Notes under the pieces: model-generated
Database searches by the model: none
Seen by the model: the letters and a program-made list of their open reading frames with translations, nothing else
Told to the model about the DNA's origin: nothing
Translations under genes and position numbers: made by a program
NCBI RefSeq assembly: GCF_000515215.1
Contig: NZ_KI911557.1
Coordinates: forward strand, 3,653,741 to 3,717,740
From: Methylomonas sp. 11b
GTDB taxonomy: Bacteria > Pseudomonadota > Gammaproteobacteria > Methylococcales > Methylomonadaceae
Length of the DNA: 64,000 bases
Direction: 5' to 3'
In this document: one piece after another, positions 63,633 through 64,000 of the stretch
Layout: every line of letters begins with the position of its first letter
Numbering within the stretch: position 1 is the first letter of the stretch

Positions 63633-64000
63633 ATGCCATTACCGGTACCGAATTTAGACGACAGACGCTTCGACGACCTGGTTGCCGAGGCCAAGGCGCG
63701 GCTGGCGAGCCATTTGCCGGAACTGACACAGATTGCCCCCGGCGACCCGCTCAACAGCTTTGTCGATTTGTTCGCCTGGCTGACCGAAACCATTTTGTAT
63801 CGCGCCAATTTAATTCCGGAGCGCCAGCGCCGGGTATTTTTGAATTTGTTGCAAATTCCGGTGCGCGCTGCCCGACCAGCCAAAGGCATCGTCAGCGTTG
63901 ACGCTGGGCCGACCAGCGTGTTGCCGGCGGCATTATTGGCGGACGGCAGCCAACTGCGGGCTGGAAAACAGATTTTGACGGCGGTTGGCGAATTGCAACC
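63633..64000 (+). CDS. eCIS baseplate assembly protein, Pvc11/baseplate-J type (3' partial)
   Basis: The first ~122 residues are in the window and the frame is open at the right edge. The start PLPVPNLDDRRFDDLVAEAK, then PGDPLNSFVDLFAWLTETILYR and ERQRRVFLNLLQIPVRAARP, is the family N-terminus of the large 'putative baseplate assembly protein' of eCIS loci. AGAGAGG precedes ATG 63633. Confidence 0.92.
   Translation, partial: MPLPVPNLDDRRFDDLVAEAKARLASHLPELTQIAPGDPLNSFVDLFAWLTETILYRANLIPERQRRVFLNLLQIPVRAARPAKGIVSVDAGPTSVLPAALLADGSQLRAGKQILTAVGELQ

Noticed and set aside
51780..64000. Prophage tail region or type VI secretion system
   Set aside because: No capsid, terminase, portal, integrase or lysis genes and none of TssBC, ClpV or TssJLM; DUF4255, CIS_tube and DUF5908-like genes point to an eCIS. 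Only the genes beyond 64000 could change this.

Overview
The window looks like a chromosome segment of a gammaproteobacterium. The block mla operon / kdsD-kdsC-lptC-lptA-lptB-rpoN-hpf-rapZ beside murA-hisG-hisD is a gammaproteobacterial arrangement. A PEP-CTERM-like tail of the VPLPxA type, two large MASE1/PAS-GGDEF-EAL proteins and a high density of dispersed intergenic repeats suggest a Methylomonas/Methylobacter-like methanotroph. That placement is inference: no methane-oxidation gene lies in the window.

Layout. 1-3.2 kb: the end of a sensor kinase, a receiver-domain regulator, a DUF815 ATPase and oxyR, whose promoter carries a near-consensus OxyR site. 3.6-8.1 kb is an accessory island: a PEP-CTERM-like exported protein, a dispersed repeat, a small membrane protein, an intact IS256-family element (1336 bp, 28-bp inverted repeats, 8-bp target duplication), a HEPN-like protein, a second partial repeat, and a BrnT toxin with an XRE antitoxin. 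8.2-13.9 kb (minus strand): mlaF-mlaE-mlaD-mlaB-murA-hisG-hisD. 14.0-23.6 kb (plus strand): the Kdo/LPS-export/sigma-54 block, mgtE, minC-minD-minE and a small winged-helix protein. 23.6-31 kb: a possible structured RNA, a GH17-GT2 fusion glucan synthase, a TonB-dependent receptor and a BNR-repeat lipoprotein with cysteine motifs. 31-46.5 kb: housekeeping and mixed genes (purC, djlA, yigZ-like, an SsuABC/TauABC-type ABC importer, a MASE1-CHASE-PAS-GGDEF-EAL protein, an HNH-nuclease/tag/HugZ-like operon, moaA, an LMW phosphatase, a PIN/RHH toxin-antitoxin pair, a YheT-like hydrolase, a membrane lytic transglycosylase). 47.1-50.8 kb: a PhnD-like lipoprotein 2 nt upstream of a HAMP-PAS-PAS-GGDEF-EAL protein.

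51.78 kb to the right edge holds the most unusual locus: the first twelve genes of an extracellular contractile injection system (eCIS). In order they are a DUF4255 (Pvc16-type) protein, an unknown 259-aa protein, a full-length sheath, a tube protein, a second divergent sheath-like protein, a second tube protein, a CIS-tube protein with a Gly/Ser/Ala-rich tail, a DUF5908-like small protein, a spike split into gpD-like and gpV-like polypeptides, a 554-aa protein with a C-terminal membrane segment, a gp25 baseplate wedge, and the start of a baseplate-J-type protein. The operon runs off the window, so the AAA ATPase, tape measure, fibre and any cargo genes are not visible. A repeat-rich insertion of about 540 bp splits the otherwise tightly packed operon.
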